Assembly (NCBI RefSeq): GCF_963665995.1
Contig: NZ_OY762512.1
Coordinates: forward strand, 930,001-994,000
Length of the DNA: 64,000 nt
Direction of reading: 5' to 3'
Source: Pleurocapsa sp. FMAR1
GTDB taxonomy: Bacteria; Cyanobacteriota; Cyanobacteriia; Cyanobacteriales; Xenococcaceae
Each line of letters opens with the position of its first letter. Position 1 is the first letter of the stretch. Positions 14,619-23,353 of the stretch are shown here, in pieces. The translations under genes and the position numbers were made by a program. The notes below the pieces were generated by a model. That model had not been told where the DNA came from, made no database searches, and worked only from the letters and a program-made list of their open reading frames with translations.

Positions 14619-15827
14619 TTATACTGAATCTTTAACCCATTGTAGATGTTGAGGTAATAGTTTAGCTAAATCATAGTTTTCTAAGATAGTTTCTCTAGCC
14701 TTGATGCGAATGACTGCCATCTGATCGCGATGATCTAAAGCTTCTATAATGCGATCGCTCGTCTGCTCGGGAGAGAAGAAATCAACCAGTAAGCCATTGA
14801 CCCCATCTTCAATTACTTCGGTTACAGGGGCGGTATCAGAAGCTACAATCAAACAACCCGTAGATAAAGCTTCTAACATCGACCAAGAAAGCACAAAGGG
14901 ACGGGTAAGATATATATGCGCTGAAGAGGCTTGTAACACCTGAAGATATTCGTTATAAGGTAATAAATCTGTAAAGTGTACTCGCGACTTATCTAAAGAA
15001 AATTGCTCTAACATTACCTTTTTATAGGTTTTACCATCAGGTAGGCTTTTGCCATAAGCAACGCGATCTTTGCCCACAATGACAAAGTGACATTGTGGTC
15101 GTTTCTTTTGCAGGATGGATATAGTTTCAATTAACTGGGGAAAACCGCGATAAGGCTCCATTCCTCTGGCGACATAAGTAATAATTTCTTTTGCGCCCGT
15201 AAGGTCAAGATCAATACGAGGTAAAAATAACTTAGCATTTAATATGGGTTGAAAATATTCTGTATCTATACCGTCGTGATGAACTTTGATTTTGCTGTGA
15301 AACTCTGGGGGAAATTGCGATCGCTGCCACTTTGTCGGGGATAAACCGCGATCGCAAGTTGCTAGATCTAGTAATATTGGCGCATTTTTAATTCTGATTC
15401 TCGCTTCATCATCAGCGTTAATTGGATCGCTGGGGTCAAAGCTAGCATCTGAGCCATAAGACTTATAAAACCATTCAAAATAGCAAAGCAAAGTCGCTTT
15501 TGGGAAAATGTCCTTCATAAATAAAGTGGGTCCCCAGCCAGAATGTCCGTAAACAACATCAGGATAAAAACCCCGATCTTTTAATTTTTGAGCAACACGA
15601 TATGCTCCTTGAGCTTCTAAGACTGCATTTTCTAATGGTCGGACATAATGATGAGTCTCAGGGTGAGCAGTGCGTGATTTCTCGTAAACTACTTTAGTAA
15701 CTCCCGCTATCTGACCTTCATGGCGATTTGTGGCGTATACAACCGTATTTCGTGGATCTTGTCCCAAAACTGTAGCTAAATGACGGAATTGAGCAGGAAA
15801 ATTAGGATGTAAAAATAAAATTTTCAT
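14619..15827 (-). CDS. Glycosyltransferase, GT-B fold (GT4-like)
   Basis: About 402 residues from the ATG at 15827 (MKILFLHPNFPAQFRHLA), which places the Rossmann strand of the GT-B fold at the N-terminus; an upstream in-frame ATG at 15899 adds 24 residues without homology. The N-terminal acceptor domain has VVYGHSGWGPTLFMKDIFPK; the C-terminal donor domain has VHHDGIDTEYFQP, YVARGMEPYRGFPQLIE, HFTDLLPYNEYLQVLQ and the GT4 donor motif around SWSMLEALSTGCLIVASDTA with PVTEVIEDGVNGLLV. It probably transfers a sugar to a cell-surface polysaccharide or glycolipid; the substrate cannot be read from sequence. Confidence 0.88.
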   Translation of the reverse strand: MKILFLHPNFPAQFRHLATVLGQDPRNTVVYATNRHEGQIAGVTKVVYEKSRTAHPETHHYVRPLENAVLEAQGAYRVAQKLKDRGFYPDVVYGHSGWGPTLFMKDIFPKATLLCYFEWFYKSYGSDASFDPSDPINADDEARIRIKNAPILLDLATCDRGLSPTKWQRSQFPPEFHSKIKVHHDGIDTEYFQPILNAKLFLPRIDLDLTGAKEIITYVARGMEPYRGFPQLIETISILQKKRPQCHFVIVGKDRVAYGKSLPDGKTYKKVMLEQFSLDKSRVHFTDLLPYNEYLQVLQASSAHIYLTRPFVLSWSMLEALSTGCLIVASDTAPVTEVIEDGVNGLLVDFFSPEQTSDRIIEALDHRDQMAVIRIKARETILENYDLAKLLPQHLQWVKDSV

Positions 15828-16035
15828 GACTAAACTACTCGGCTGATCTAAAAGCTTTTTAATTCGCCTTAATTCTATCCTTTGTCCAACAGACTGCAAT
15901 GAATAAGTCCTTATCCTTTGTTATTTACCCTTTAATTTATGACTCTGCGCGATCGCATTTCTAACTTGAATTGATTTCACTATCAAGAAAATTAAGTTTA
16001 TTATTTAAATAATAAAATTTTCATCTTATTTTCTC

Positions 16036-16530
16036 TTGATTTTATTATTTAATTTGATTCTAATTTTTACCATAAGTTCTTTGAGTATTTGTTTTCCAGC
16101 GACGGCATTACTCAGACAACATCACGAAATGCCAAATGTTTTACGTTATCATGCTCAAGATTCTTTAAAGGATCGCGATGGCAACACATGGCAGGTGATA
16201 TTATTTCCTGACAGCCTCAAGACTTCTGAAACAAAGTATTATTTACGTTTGGTAGGATTTCCTGGCATCAAATCTTTTAATCATCCTCAGTCTTTAGAAA
16301 TTATTACCTCTCAAGGAAATGTCCTTACCGCAGCAGATGCTTATCCTCAGTCTGCTCCTGCCCCTAACGTTGGTCAATATGATTTCACTCCCATAATGCT
16401 TGATTTGCCATCAAAAGGGAGTTTGAAATTAGCAGTTGTCCTCAAGGAAAATAACGAATTATCTCTAAAAATTCCTAACCAAGTCCTAACTGAATGGCAG
16501 CTATTAAGCAAAGAAATTGAAGTTCAATAG
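16036..16530 (+). CDS. DUF3122 family exported protein
   Basis: A 164-residue protein starting at a TTG directly before a signal peptide (ILLFNLILIFTISSLSICFP then ATA); no ATG exists between the upstream in-frame stop and this point, so the TTG start is required. The mature part has the cyanobacterial DUF3122 pattern: HAQDSLKDRDGNTWQVILFP, YYLRLVGFPGI, PLxIxT-like LEIITSQGNVLTA, QYDF and a closing LTEWQLL. It is expected in the periplasm or thylakoid lumen; the function is unknown. Confidence 0.8.
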   Translation: MILLFNLILIFTISSLSICFPATALLRQHHEMPNVLRYHAQDSLKDRDGNTWQVILFPDSLKTSETKYYLRLVGFPGIKSFNHPQSLEIITSQGNVLTAADAYPQSAPAPNVGQYDFTPIMLDLPSKGSLKLAVVLKENNELSLKIPNQVLTEWQLLSKEIEVQ

Positions 16531-16650
16531 TTTAATTATTTCCTCATCGCTTTGAAAATTCCTTTAAAATTCTCCTGTTATTTTAGGGCGGCGATCGGGA
16601 ATTATAAATTTATCCCCATCGCCAGTTGTTAAGATAGCAATCTAAATTTA

Positions 16651-17622
16651 ATGAATGGAGAAGAGTTATTATTACTTTACAAACAGGGTAATAAAGATTT
16701 TAGCCGTGCCGATCTGAGTCAAATACAGATTATGCAGGTGGAATTGATTGATATCGATCTAAGTCGAACGGAATTGGACTGGGCAAACTTCAGTGGTGCT
16801 AATCTATCTAGAGGTAATTTCAATCGCGCTAATCTAGCAAATGCTCGCCTGATCAAGGTAAATTTAGCAGGAGCAAGCTTAAACAGTGCTGATTTAACTA
16901 ATGCCGATCTTAGCTGGGCTAATTTAGAAAATACTTCTTTAATTAGAGCCGATTTAAGCAACGCTAATCTTAGTCAATCTTTTTTTCGGGATGCTAATCT
17001 TGCCGATGCAAACTTTAGCAATGCTAATCTCAGCCGAGCTAATCTTGCGGGTGCTAATCTTGCGGGTGCTAATCTTGCGGGTGCAGACCTTACAGGAATA
17101 GACTTAAACGGTGCAAATTTGACTCGTGCAGATTTGAGTGAAGCTAATTTAACCAATGCAGATTTAAGTTATGCCAACTTTAATCGAGCCGACTTAAGCG
17201 GTAGCAACTTAAGACAGTCAAGTTTACAGCAAGCAATCTTAAAGGGAGCGAATTTAAGCTCAACTAACTTACGTAGTGCCATACTTGCTGGGGCAATATT
17301 AAAAGATACTGATGCAAGTAATAGTAGTCTGGCTAGTTTATCTCAATTGAGTTTGGCTACTCTTGAACCAGGCAATAAGACTGATTTAAGTAATGCTAAT
17401 CTCACTGGAGCTAATTTACAAGGCGTAAATCTGCAAAATGCTAACTTTAGATTTGCCTTATTGTTTAAAACTAATTTAGAAAAAGCCAATTTAGAGAATG
17501 CTAGTTTAATCGACGTATATTTACGTGGAGCTAATCTTAGAGGTGCTAACCTAAAAAATAGTGTCCTAAGTGGCATTAATTGGACGGGAACAACTATGCC
17601 TGATGGTACGATTCATCCTTAA
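16651..17622 (+). CDS. Pentapeptide-repeat protein
   Basis: A 323-residue protein that after a short lead (EELLLLYKQGNKDFSRADLS) is almost entirely tandem A(D/N)LxX pentapeptides, e.g. ANLAGANLAGANLAGADLTG and ADLSNANLSQSF, with an interruption near residues 225-245 (LASLSQLSLATLEPGNKTDL). It closes with the common cap TGTTMPDGTIHP. This predicts a right-handed quadrilateral beta-helix. There is no signal peptide, so a cytosolic location is likely. The biological role of this cyanobacterial class is unknown. The antisense frames are shadows of the repeat. Confidence 0.93.
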   Translation: MNGEELLLLYKQGNKDFSRADLSQIQIMQVELIDIDLSRTELDWANFSGANLSRGNFNRANLANARLIKVNLAGASLNSADLTNADLSWANLENTSLIRADLSNANLSQSFFRDANLADANFSNANLSRANLAGANLAGANLAGADLTGIDLNGANLTRADLSEANLTNADLSYANFNRADLSGSNLRQSSLQQAILKGANLSSTNLRSAILAGAILKDTDASNSSLASLSQLSLATLEPGNKTDLSNANLTGANLQGVNLQNANFRFALLFKTNLEKANLENASLIDVYLRGANLRGANLKNSVLSGINWTGTTMPDGTIHP

Positions 17623-17637
17623 ATCAACGATAGATAG

Positions 17638-19011
17638 CTACAAGCCTAAAATAGTTTTGGCGATATAAAAGTAAATTAATACTCCTAAGACATCAACGGC
17701 AGTAGTAATAAAAGGTGCAGACATCAGGGCTGGATCTAAGCCAAAAGAGCGGAATAGAAAAGGTAAAGCCGAACCCGCAACGGAAGCTAAAAGTGCGATC
17801 GCAACAAGGCTAATGCCTACAGACACGGCTACTTCTATACTCCCCTGAAGAAAATAAGCCCAAACCGTTGCCAATGTGCCTAAGATTAAACCTAATAATA
17901 TTCCCGCAGCCGCCTCGCGAAAAATAACCTTTCCTGCCCCCATGTTTTGAATTTCTTCTGTATTTAAACCACGAATTACTACTGTAGAAGACTGTGCGCC
18001 CACGTTTCCTCCCGTCCCCGTTAACAAAGGGATAAAAGCAGCTAAAATAACTACCTGCTTTAAAAGCTCTTCATTATAGCGAATAATTGCCCCAGTAACA
18101 GTATTGGTAAGTAAAAGTACAAATAACCAAACTACTCGGCGACGAGCCACTGTAAGTAAATTGGTTTGAAAATAGTTGTCTTTATCAGACTGTACGCCAC
18201 CTAAGGCATAGATATCTTCTGTGGCTTCCCGTTCAATAATATCAATCACATCATCAACGGTGACAACTCCTACTAACCTTTCCTCGCTGTCAACGACGGG
18301 CAACGCCAGAATATCATAGCGTTGAATAGTTCTTGCCACTTCTTCTTGATCTGTATCGGTATGAACAAAAACCACGTCACGAGTCATAATTTCTGCCAAA
18401 GTTGTTTCGGGGCTGGCGATCACTAAATCTCTCAAGGAAACAATTCCTGTTAGCTGTCGCGATGTATCGCTTACGTAGAGATAGTAAACCACCTCTGAGG
18501 CATTAGATAAGCTGCGAATTCGCTCTAAAGTCTGGCTAACGGTCAAATTCTCTTTTAAAGAGATATATTCGGGGGTCATGATGCGCCCCGCGGTGTCTTC
18601 CTCGTAACCGAGTAAAATAGCTGTAGCTTGTCTTTCTCCTGGGCTTAACTGTGACAATAGACGACGGACGATTTTAGCGGGTAGTTCATCAAACATTCTA
18701 GCGCGATCGTCAGGAGACATTTTATCTACAATGTCTAAAACTTCTTGGCGTTTGAATTCTTGAATTAGTGCTTGTTGGACATCAGTATTTAGATATTCAT
18801 AGACTTCGATCGCCTCGGCTTTTGATAGTAGGCGAAAAGCAATTAATTGGCTTGATTCGGGTAAACCTTCAATTGCTTCGGCGATGTCTACTGGCTGTAC
18901 AGGAATTAAAAGAGATTTTGCTCCTTGCAGGTTGCCACTTTCTAGTAATAATTCTAGTTGCGATCGAACTAACTGTCGTAATTCGTTGTGTTTAACTCCA
19001 TTTGGTATCAT
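17638..19011 (-). CDS. mgtE: Magnesium transporter MgtE
   Basis: A 457-residue MgtE: N-terminal superhelical domain (residues ~1-130; VDIAEAIEGLPESSQLIAFR, MSPDDRARMFDELP, LSPGERQATAILLGY), two CBS domains (TAGRIMTPEYISLKE... and MTRDVVFVHTDTDQEEVART ... DSEERLVGVVTVDDVIDII), a plug helix, and five C-terminal TM helices including RRRVVWLFVLLLTN, TGTGGNVGAQSSTVVIRGL and TAVDVLGVLIYFYIAK. All elements of the Mg2+-gated channel are present, at the usual length. It is convergent with the pentapeptide gene, 15 bp away. Confidence 0.95.
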   Translation of the reverse strand: MIPNGVKHNELRQLVRSQLELLLESGNLQGAKSLLIPVQPVDIAEAIEGLPESSQLIAFRLLSKAEAIEVYEYLNTDVQQALIQEFKRQEVLDIVDKMSPDDRARMFDELPAKIVRRLLSQLSPGERQATAILLGYEEDTAGRIMTPEYISLKENLTVSQTLERIRSLSNASEVVYYLYVSDTSRQLTGIVSLRDLVIASPETTLAEIMTRDVVFVHTDTDQEEVARTIQRYDILALPVVDSEERLVGVVTVDDVIDIIEREATEDIYALGGVQSDKDNYFQTNLLTVARRRVVWLFVLLLTNTVTGAIIRYNEELLKQVVILAAFIPLLTGTGGNVGAQSSTVVIRGLNTEEIQNMGAGKVIFREAAAGILLGLILGTLATVWAYFLQGSIEVAVSVGISLVAIALLASVAGSALPFLFRSFGLDPALMSAPFITTAVDVLGVLIYFYIAKTILGL

Positions 19012-19322
19012 ACATTACGTCCAATAATACAAACTTATTATTTTTTGATTTTTACTATTCTTTTAAACCAATAAAATTTAGTTATTCAGTTGTTCAAAGT
19101 ATTTATAATCAAATCCTCTACATTTTGGTATTTTTTAAGATTGTTTTCCATCTTGAGATGAATCCTTTTATTTTGGCTGTGTTAACCTACTAAAAAGTAG
19201 AGATTTCGATTCGGTAAGCCTGTTTATTTTAATTTGTTATAACCTCTCGGCTGCATATAGATTGACAAGCTTTCTGCCGAAATATCTATCCCAAAATAAT
19301 TTCGTTAATCAGGAGACAATCA
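19012..19322. other. AT-rich gap upstream of the RRM gene
   Basis: This 311-bp divergent gap carries the promoters of mgtE and of the RNA-binding protein. It has no gene-like frame. The only site I can point to is a Shine-Dalgarno AGGAG about 10 bp before the RRM gene start. Many cyanobacterial RRM genes have long cold-regulated leaders, which would fit the AT-rich gap, but no defined structure is seen. Confidence 0.5.
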
Positions 19323-19622
19323 ATGTCAATCTATGTAGGTAATCTTTCTTATGAGGTCACTAAAGAAGATCTTACGACTGTTTTTGAAGAATATGGTACT
19401 GTATCTAGAGTATCTCTTCCTTCGGATCGTGAAACAGGTCGTCCTAGAGGATTTGGATTTGTAGAAATGGGCAGCGAGGACGAAGAAACAAAAGCAATTG
19501 AAAGTTTGGATGGTGCAGAATGGATGGGAAGAGAACTGAAGGTTAATAAAGCAAGACCTCGCGAAAATAGCAAAGGTGGTGGGGGTAGTCGTCGTTTTGA
19601 AAGCTCTCCTAGTAACTACTAA
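19323..19622 (+). CDS. RRM-type RNA-binding protein (Rbp family)
   Basis: A 99-residue protein with one RNA-recognition motif: RNP2 IYVGNL at residues 3-8 and RNP1 RGFGFVEM at ~41-48, followed by a short Gly/Ser/Arg-rich tail (ENSKGGGGSRRFESSPSNY). This is the usual form of the cyanobacterial Rbp proteins, many of which are cold-induced or help localise photosynthetic mRNAs. An AGGAG precedes the ATG. Monocistronic: hairpins follow the stop. Confidence 0.95.
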   Translation: MSIYVGNLSYEVTKEDLTTVFEEYGTVSRVSLPSDRETGRPRGFGFVEMGSEDEETKAIESLDGAEWMGRELKVNKARPRENSKGGGGSRRFESSPSNY

Positions 19623-19652
19623 ATTCTAGTTTCAGAAAATCATTGTTTTGAG

Positions 19653-19678
19653 AAATCATTGTTTTAAGACAATGATTT
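19653..19678 (+). terminator. Hairpin downstream of RRM gene
   Basis: AAATCATTGT pairs with ACAATGATTT around a 6-nt loop, 31 bp after the RRM stop. A partial tandem copy of the left arm precedes it. No clean U-run follows, so it may be an mRNA-stabilising hairpin that works together with the next one. Confidence 0.45.
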
Positions 19679-19685
19679 TCCAAGT

Positions 19686-19726
19686 CAACAGTATCTGAGT
19701 TTAACTGATATGACTCAGAACTGTTG
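19686..19726. terminator. Long hairpin between RRM gene and cpcE (convergent)
   Basis: CAACAGT-A-TCTGAGT pairs with ACTCAGA-ACTGTTG, a ~14-bp stem with one interruption, followed on the plus strand by ATTTTCTGTT. It lies between the convergent RRM and cpc transcription units, so a bidirectional terminator is likely. Confidence 0.55.
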
Positions 19727-19843
19727 ATTTTCTGTTCAAAATTGTTTATTGTCTACGATGTTTTAAATTAAAGCTTTTGCATAAATATTAGGCAAAGCGA
19801 TCGCCTTATTTAAAAATTCTTGATTTATAGGTTTTATTTACAA

Positions 19844-20704
19844 TTATAAAAGTGAATCCATCAAATTCATTATTTCAATACTAGCTTGAGATATTTCTGA
19901 GCTATCATGTTGTAAATCAGCTTCAAGCAATCCTTTTAAAGCAATCAGCTTCATACTGTTTTCAGCTAAGGTATTGGCGATCGCTTTTCCTGCCTTAATG
20001 TATCCCACTGCACCCAAATCCATTAAAGCAGAACGTCGTAATTGTAAATCGTTCCCTTCTAAAGCTGCGATTAAAATTGCACCATATCGATCTTCTTTGG
20101 TTAACTGATACATCGCTCTTGCAGCAGCATACTTTACCTTGTCCGTTGTATGACCTGTAAACGGCTCAATTAGCGCAATGGCTTCCGTAGCCCCTAATGT
20201 TCCTAATGCCTCAATTACTGCTTCGTAAGGCTGCACCAAATGGGGTTTTCCAGCTACTCTAGTAGCTGCTGCTACTCCTCCCCTTAATAGCTTCATCAAA
20301 CCCCGAATACAACTTTTGTCACCCAACATTTCTAAAGCTTGAGCAGCAGCTTCTCTAACGTAAAAATCAGGAAACTCCAAACAGCGAGTTAATGGCTCGA
20401 CTGCCCTGCGATCGCCTAATTTTCCTAATGCTCTAGCAGCATTACGGCGCAAAGGGTAGCCTCCGTCTGGAGCGCGATCTTGTTCATCCTCTAATGCCAT
20501 CAATAAAGTGGCGATCGCTTCTGACTCTTTAATGCGAAATTTTCCTAACCACCATGCAGCATAATAGCGTGCGCCTAAATCTTCTTTTTGCTTCAAGTTG
20601 GCGATCGCTTTTTCTACCGTTAACTGCTCTGCCTCATTTCTTTCCTCATCCTTCATCCTTTGTCCTTCATCCTTTAACATGACAATACTCAGAGAAGTAA
20701 ACAA
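19844..20704 (-). CDS. cpcE: Phycocyanobilin lyase subunit CpcE
   Basis: A 286-residue HEAT-repeat protein with the CpcE signature: RYYAAWWLGKFRIKESEAIA, GGYPLRRNAARALGKLGDRR, CLEFPDFYVREAAAQALEML, KPHLVQPYEAVIEALGTLGA and a closing NSMKLIALKGLLEADLQHD. CpcE/CpcF attaches phycocyanobilin to Cys84 of CpcA. The gene follows cpcA, as expected for the operon, but cpcF does not follow it. The first ~25 residues (MFTSLSIVMLKDEGQRMKDE) are partly encoded by AAGGATGA-type heptamer repeats (20641-20680), so the true start may be the ATG at 20680 or 20656. Its specificity could also extend to phycoerythrin-type subunits, but the CpcE pattern fits best. Confidence 0.88.
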   Translation of the reverse strand: MFTSLSIVMLKDEGQRMKDEERNEAEQLTVEKAIANLKQKEDLGARYYAAWWLGKFRIKESEAIATLLMALEDEQDRAPDGGYPLRRNAARALGKLGDRRAVEPLTRCLEFPDFYVREAAAQALEMLGDKSCIRGLMKLLRGGVAAATRVAGKPHLVQPYEAVIEALGTLGATEAIALIEPFTGHTTDKVKYAAARAMYQLTKEDRYGAILIAALEGNDLQLRRSALMDLGAVGYIKAGKAIANTLAENSMKLIALKGLLEADLQHDSSEISQASIEIMNLMDSLL

Positions 20705-20838
20705 ATACTAGCTATGGTGCTGGCATTCGCATACTCTTCTGAGTAATGCTTTGTTAATCAAGTATCTTGATTTTATATATTACCTATCTTTCTTAGATAG
20801 ATTGTACGACCCGTAACTAAAAACAACCAGGAGTTATT

Positions 20839-21327
20839 CTAGCTAAGTGCGTTGATTGCATAGTCTAAGTAGCTGTTGGCTTCAGTAGCTGGATCGCCAC
20901 TTAAACCGTGATTGCTCTTGATATATTTTAGAGCTTCGATATACCAGCTAGGAGATAGTTCGTAAGCGCGGTTAATTTCATCCAAACCAGCTACCAAATA
21001 CTCATCCATAGGACCTGTGCCACCAGAAACCAAACAGTAAGTTACCATTCTTAAGTAGTAGCCAATGTCACGAGAACATTTGGCTTTACCAGTAGGAGTA
21101 GAAGCGTAGTTAGGTCCTTGAGTGCTAGTAGTGTAAGGAAATTTAGAATACACTGCGTTAGCTGCACCGTCGATTAAACTTTGAGAATTGCTAGTTAAAG
21201 CTTTAGCAGCTTCTAGTGAAGCACTAGCTTGGTTAAAACGACCAAAAGCAGTCTGAATTTCAGTGCTGCTCAAGAAACGACCCTGGGAATCAGCAGAGGA
21301 TACTGCTTCAGTTAGAGGAGTTTTCAT
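20839..21327 (-). CDS. cpcA: C-phycocyanin alpha subunit
   Basis: A 162-residue protein of standard CpcA length, with the canonical start [20 protein letters not shown], bilin Cys84 within [40 protein letters not shown], and ending [12 protein letters not shown]. It binds phycocyanobilin and forms the phycobilisome rod hexamer with CpcB. The gene lies 85 bp downstream of cpcB with a hairpin in the gap, and cpcE follows 134 bp downstream. Confidence 0.98.
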   Translation of the reverse strand: MKTPLTEAVSSADSQGRFLSSTEIQTAFGRFNQASASLEAAKALTSNSQSLIDGAANAVYSKFPYTTSTQGPNYASTPTGKAKCSRDIGYYLRMVTYCLVSGGTGPMDEYLVAGLDEINRAYELSPSWYIEALKYIKSNHGLSGDPATEANSYLDYAINALS

Positions 21328-21368
21328 GATTGTGATGATTCTCTATAATTTTACTAATTTTTTCTAAA

Positions 21369-21386
21369 CAACCAAAGCTTTGGTTG
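21369..21386 (-). promoter_or_regulatory. Intercistronic cpcB-cpcA hairpin
   Basis: CAACCAAAG pairs with CTTTGGTTG, an 18-bp perfect palindrome in the 85-bp gap between cpcB and cpcA. It may set the cpcB:cpcA transcript ratio or stabilise processed RNA. The role is inferred. Confidence 0.45.
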
Positions 21387-21412
21387 GGGTTGTTTAAATT
21401 GCTCTGCTGAAA

Positions 21413-21931
21413 TTAACCTACTGAGGAAGCAGCGCGATCGAAGTAGCCAGCAATTTCAGAAGTAATTGCGCTACAGTCACCAGGAGTGATGCCGTTAGTG
21501 TCTTTAACGATCGCCAAAGCAGCTTCCTTCATTTTTTGAACGCCAACAGCTACAGAAGCACCAGGAGTACCAAGAGCTAGATAAGTTTCACGTAATCCAT
21601 TAAGACAACGATCTTCTAGAACACTTGCGTCACCAGTGAAGATAGCGTAAGTGATGTAGCGTAAGATAATTTCCATATCGCGCAAGCAAGCTGCGTTGCG
21701 ACGACTTGTATAAGCATTTCCACCAGGTGCAATTAATTGAGGCTGCTCGGCAAACAAAGCACGAGCTGCATTAGTAACAATAGCGGAAGCACTTCCAGTA
21801 ATGCGGTTTACAGAGTCCATGCGTTTGTTGCTGGCAGAAACCATGGCGCTGAGAGCGTCTAATTGGCTAGTGGATAGGAATTCACCACGAGCATCAGCTT
21901 GAGACACGACTCTAGTAAATGCGTCGAACAT
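21413..21931 (-). CDS. cpcB: C-phycocyanin beta subunit
   Basis: A 172-residue CpcB with all family marks: [40 protein letters not shown] (Asn72 region and bilin Cys82), [20 protein letters not shown] and [10 protein letters not shown] (Cys153, the second bilin site), ending [10 protein letters not shown]. First gene of the cpc operon. A clear Shine-Dalgarno AGGAG lies about 10 bp before the ATG. CpcS-type lyases serve Cys82 and CpcT serves Cys153; only a CpcS-like gene is in this window. Confidence 0.98.
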   Translation of the reverse strand: MFDAFTRVVSQADARGEFLSTSQLDALSAMVSASNKRMDSVNRITGSASAIVTNAARALFAEQPQLIAPGGNAYTSRRNAACLRDMEIILRYITYAIFTGDASVLEDRCLNGLRETYLALGTPGASVAVGVQKMKEAALAIVKDTNGITPGDCSAITSEIAGYFDRAASSVG

Positions 21932-22527
21932 TATAATTAATCTCCTACTCGATTTAAATTTGGTTTAGTTGAACTTCAAAAAGAAATTTTAACTTAAAAC
22001 TACTTTCAGCTACTGACCGAAATCAGCTAGAAAAAAGTTTTTTTATCGCTGAAGGTGCTAAGTTACTATTCTCTACGTGCTTAGTAAAAGTTTCTTAAGC
22101 CACTAAATAAAACTTTACACTCTTAATAAAAAATTCTAAGAGAGATAGCTTGACAACGATTGCTCTTTAAGCTCTCGTTCATAAAGCATTTACCCCTCAG
22201 GTAACTTTTATACAACGATGACGAACCTTTATTTGTTACATCTTGTTAATTTTCCCTAATTCGGCTACTTATGCTCAATAAAAATTTATACTTATTAAGT
22301 TTTGTTCAGCCTTTTACCTTAATTACTGATTTTAGTAATTCAGCATTGAATTTTAAATCTAAAAAAAATGACTTTTTCTTTGATTGTGGTCAGCGTTGCA
22401 ATATTAAGGACTTTTTGAAAACAACTTTTCTTATACCTTATTATCTTATTTTTCTGTAACTTAAAGCAATTTTCTGTAACTTTTATCAACAATTGCCCAA
22501 TTGACAACCAAAACTAACTCATAGTCT
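21932..22527. other. Long cpcB leader/promoter region
   Basis: No gene is seen in 596 bp. It must hold the cpc promoter and a long 5' leader, typical of phycocyanin operons. The part next to cpcB is A/T-rich with an AGGAG. The plus-strand frame at 22271-22459 has no coding character. No promoter could be fixed by eye. Confidence 0.6.
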
Positions 22528-23274
22528 TTAGCTGGCCAATGACAGTTGGCGATCAAGATCAAAAAGAAAGCCATGAATATATTCTTCTGTCCACTCAGAG
22601 CCATATAGACGAGTCAGCATTCCTCTAGCGGGGTCTTTTTCGGCTCGATAGTCAGCATAGCTTTTTTGAGCTTTTAAAATTGCTGCTAGCTTTTGTGGAT
22701 CGCTTACCTCTTCGGCTTGTTCAACAAAGTTAAGATAAGCATCAAGATAATCACAAAAAGCTTGAAATACTTTAGTTTTGACTACTTCTGTCTCTGTCGG
22801 ACGAGTCCACAAAAAGGCGGGAGAAAAGTATTGCTGTGCTTCGGCGGGAAAGTCTCCACCCCAAGGTAAATCTTTTTGATAACCCTGGAACATCGGCATG
22901 ATCGGTTCAGTATATTTAGCCTGATAAGATTTATCTTGACTAAATAAAGGCTGCATATCGATCGCAATTAAATGTCCTCCAGGCAAAGTAACTAAATCTG
23001 CACCAAAAAACGGCAAATCATAGTTAAGCTTCGGAAAGATAACAAAATTAAGTACCTGTAAAGAGTTTCCTCCCTGAACATGAGCGGCTCTGATCTGTCT
23101 GAGTTTATCAGATTGAAAACCATAGCTGGTCGTTAAGACTGGTTCTTGTTTTTTCCCTTTACCCATCACGCCTTCCTTACTTTCAAAGGCAGAAGGTATA
23201 GGATAGGTTTCTAAGTTCAATTTTGCTTGTAAAGTGGCGATCGCCTGCTCGATAAAAGGCTGATATAAAGTCAT
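22528..23274 (-). CDS. pebB: Phycoerythrobilin:ferredoxin oxidoreductase
   Basis: A 248-residue ferredoxin-dependent bilin reductase. PebB reduces 15,16-dihydrobiliverdin to phycoerythrobilin. Family marks are [20 protein letters not shown] followed by [20 protein letters not shown], the C-terminal [20 protein letters not shown] and [12 protein letters not shown]. The assignment to PebB rather than PcyA or HY2-like enzymes rests on these motifs, the length, and the adjacent pebA, 80 bp upstream on the same strand; the two normally work by substrate channelling. Its presence means the organism makes phycoerythrobilin, although no phycoerythrin gene lies in the window. Confidence 0.9.
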   Translation of the reverse strand: MTLYQPFIEQAIATLQAKLNLETYPIPSAFESKEGVMGKGKKQEPVLTTSYGFQSDKLRQIRAAHVQGGNSLQVLNFVIFPKLNYDLPFFGADLVTLPGGHLIAIDMQPLFSQDKSYQAKYTEPIMPMFQGYQKDLPWGGDFPAEAQQYFSPAFLWTRPTETEVVKTKVFQAFCDYLDAYLNFVEQAEEVSDPQKLAAILKAQKSYADYRAEKDPARGMLTRLYGSEWTEEYIHGFLFDLDRQLSLAS

Positions 23275-23280
23275 ATTTTT

Positions 23281-23320
23281 GAAGCTGTTAGCTGTTAGCC
23301 ATTAGCTTTTAGCTTATTGT
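23281..23320. repeat. AGCTGTT/AGCTTTT heptamer repeats between pebA and pebB
   Basis: Degenerate tandem heptamers (AGCTGTT, AGCTGTT, AGCCATT, AGCTTTT, AGCTTAT) lie directly upstream of pebB. This is the STRR type seen also near 2.3, 20.65 and 54.17 kb. Confidence 0.55.
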
Positions 23321-23353
23321 TAACTGTATTAAATGTTGATATTTATGAAGCAA

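Noticed and set aside
16719-17576. Antisense frames rich in Leu, Ala, Arg and Lys opposite the pentapeptide gene
   Set aside because: They are shadows of the repeat codons on the other strand.
22271-22459. 62-codon frame upstream of pebB
   Set aside because: It is AT-driven, without homology or a Shine-Dalgarno sequence.
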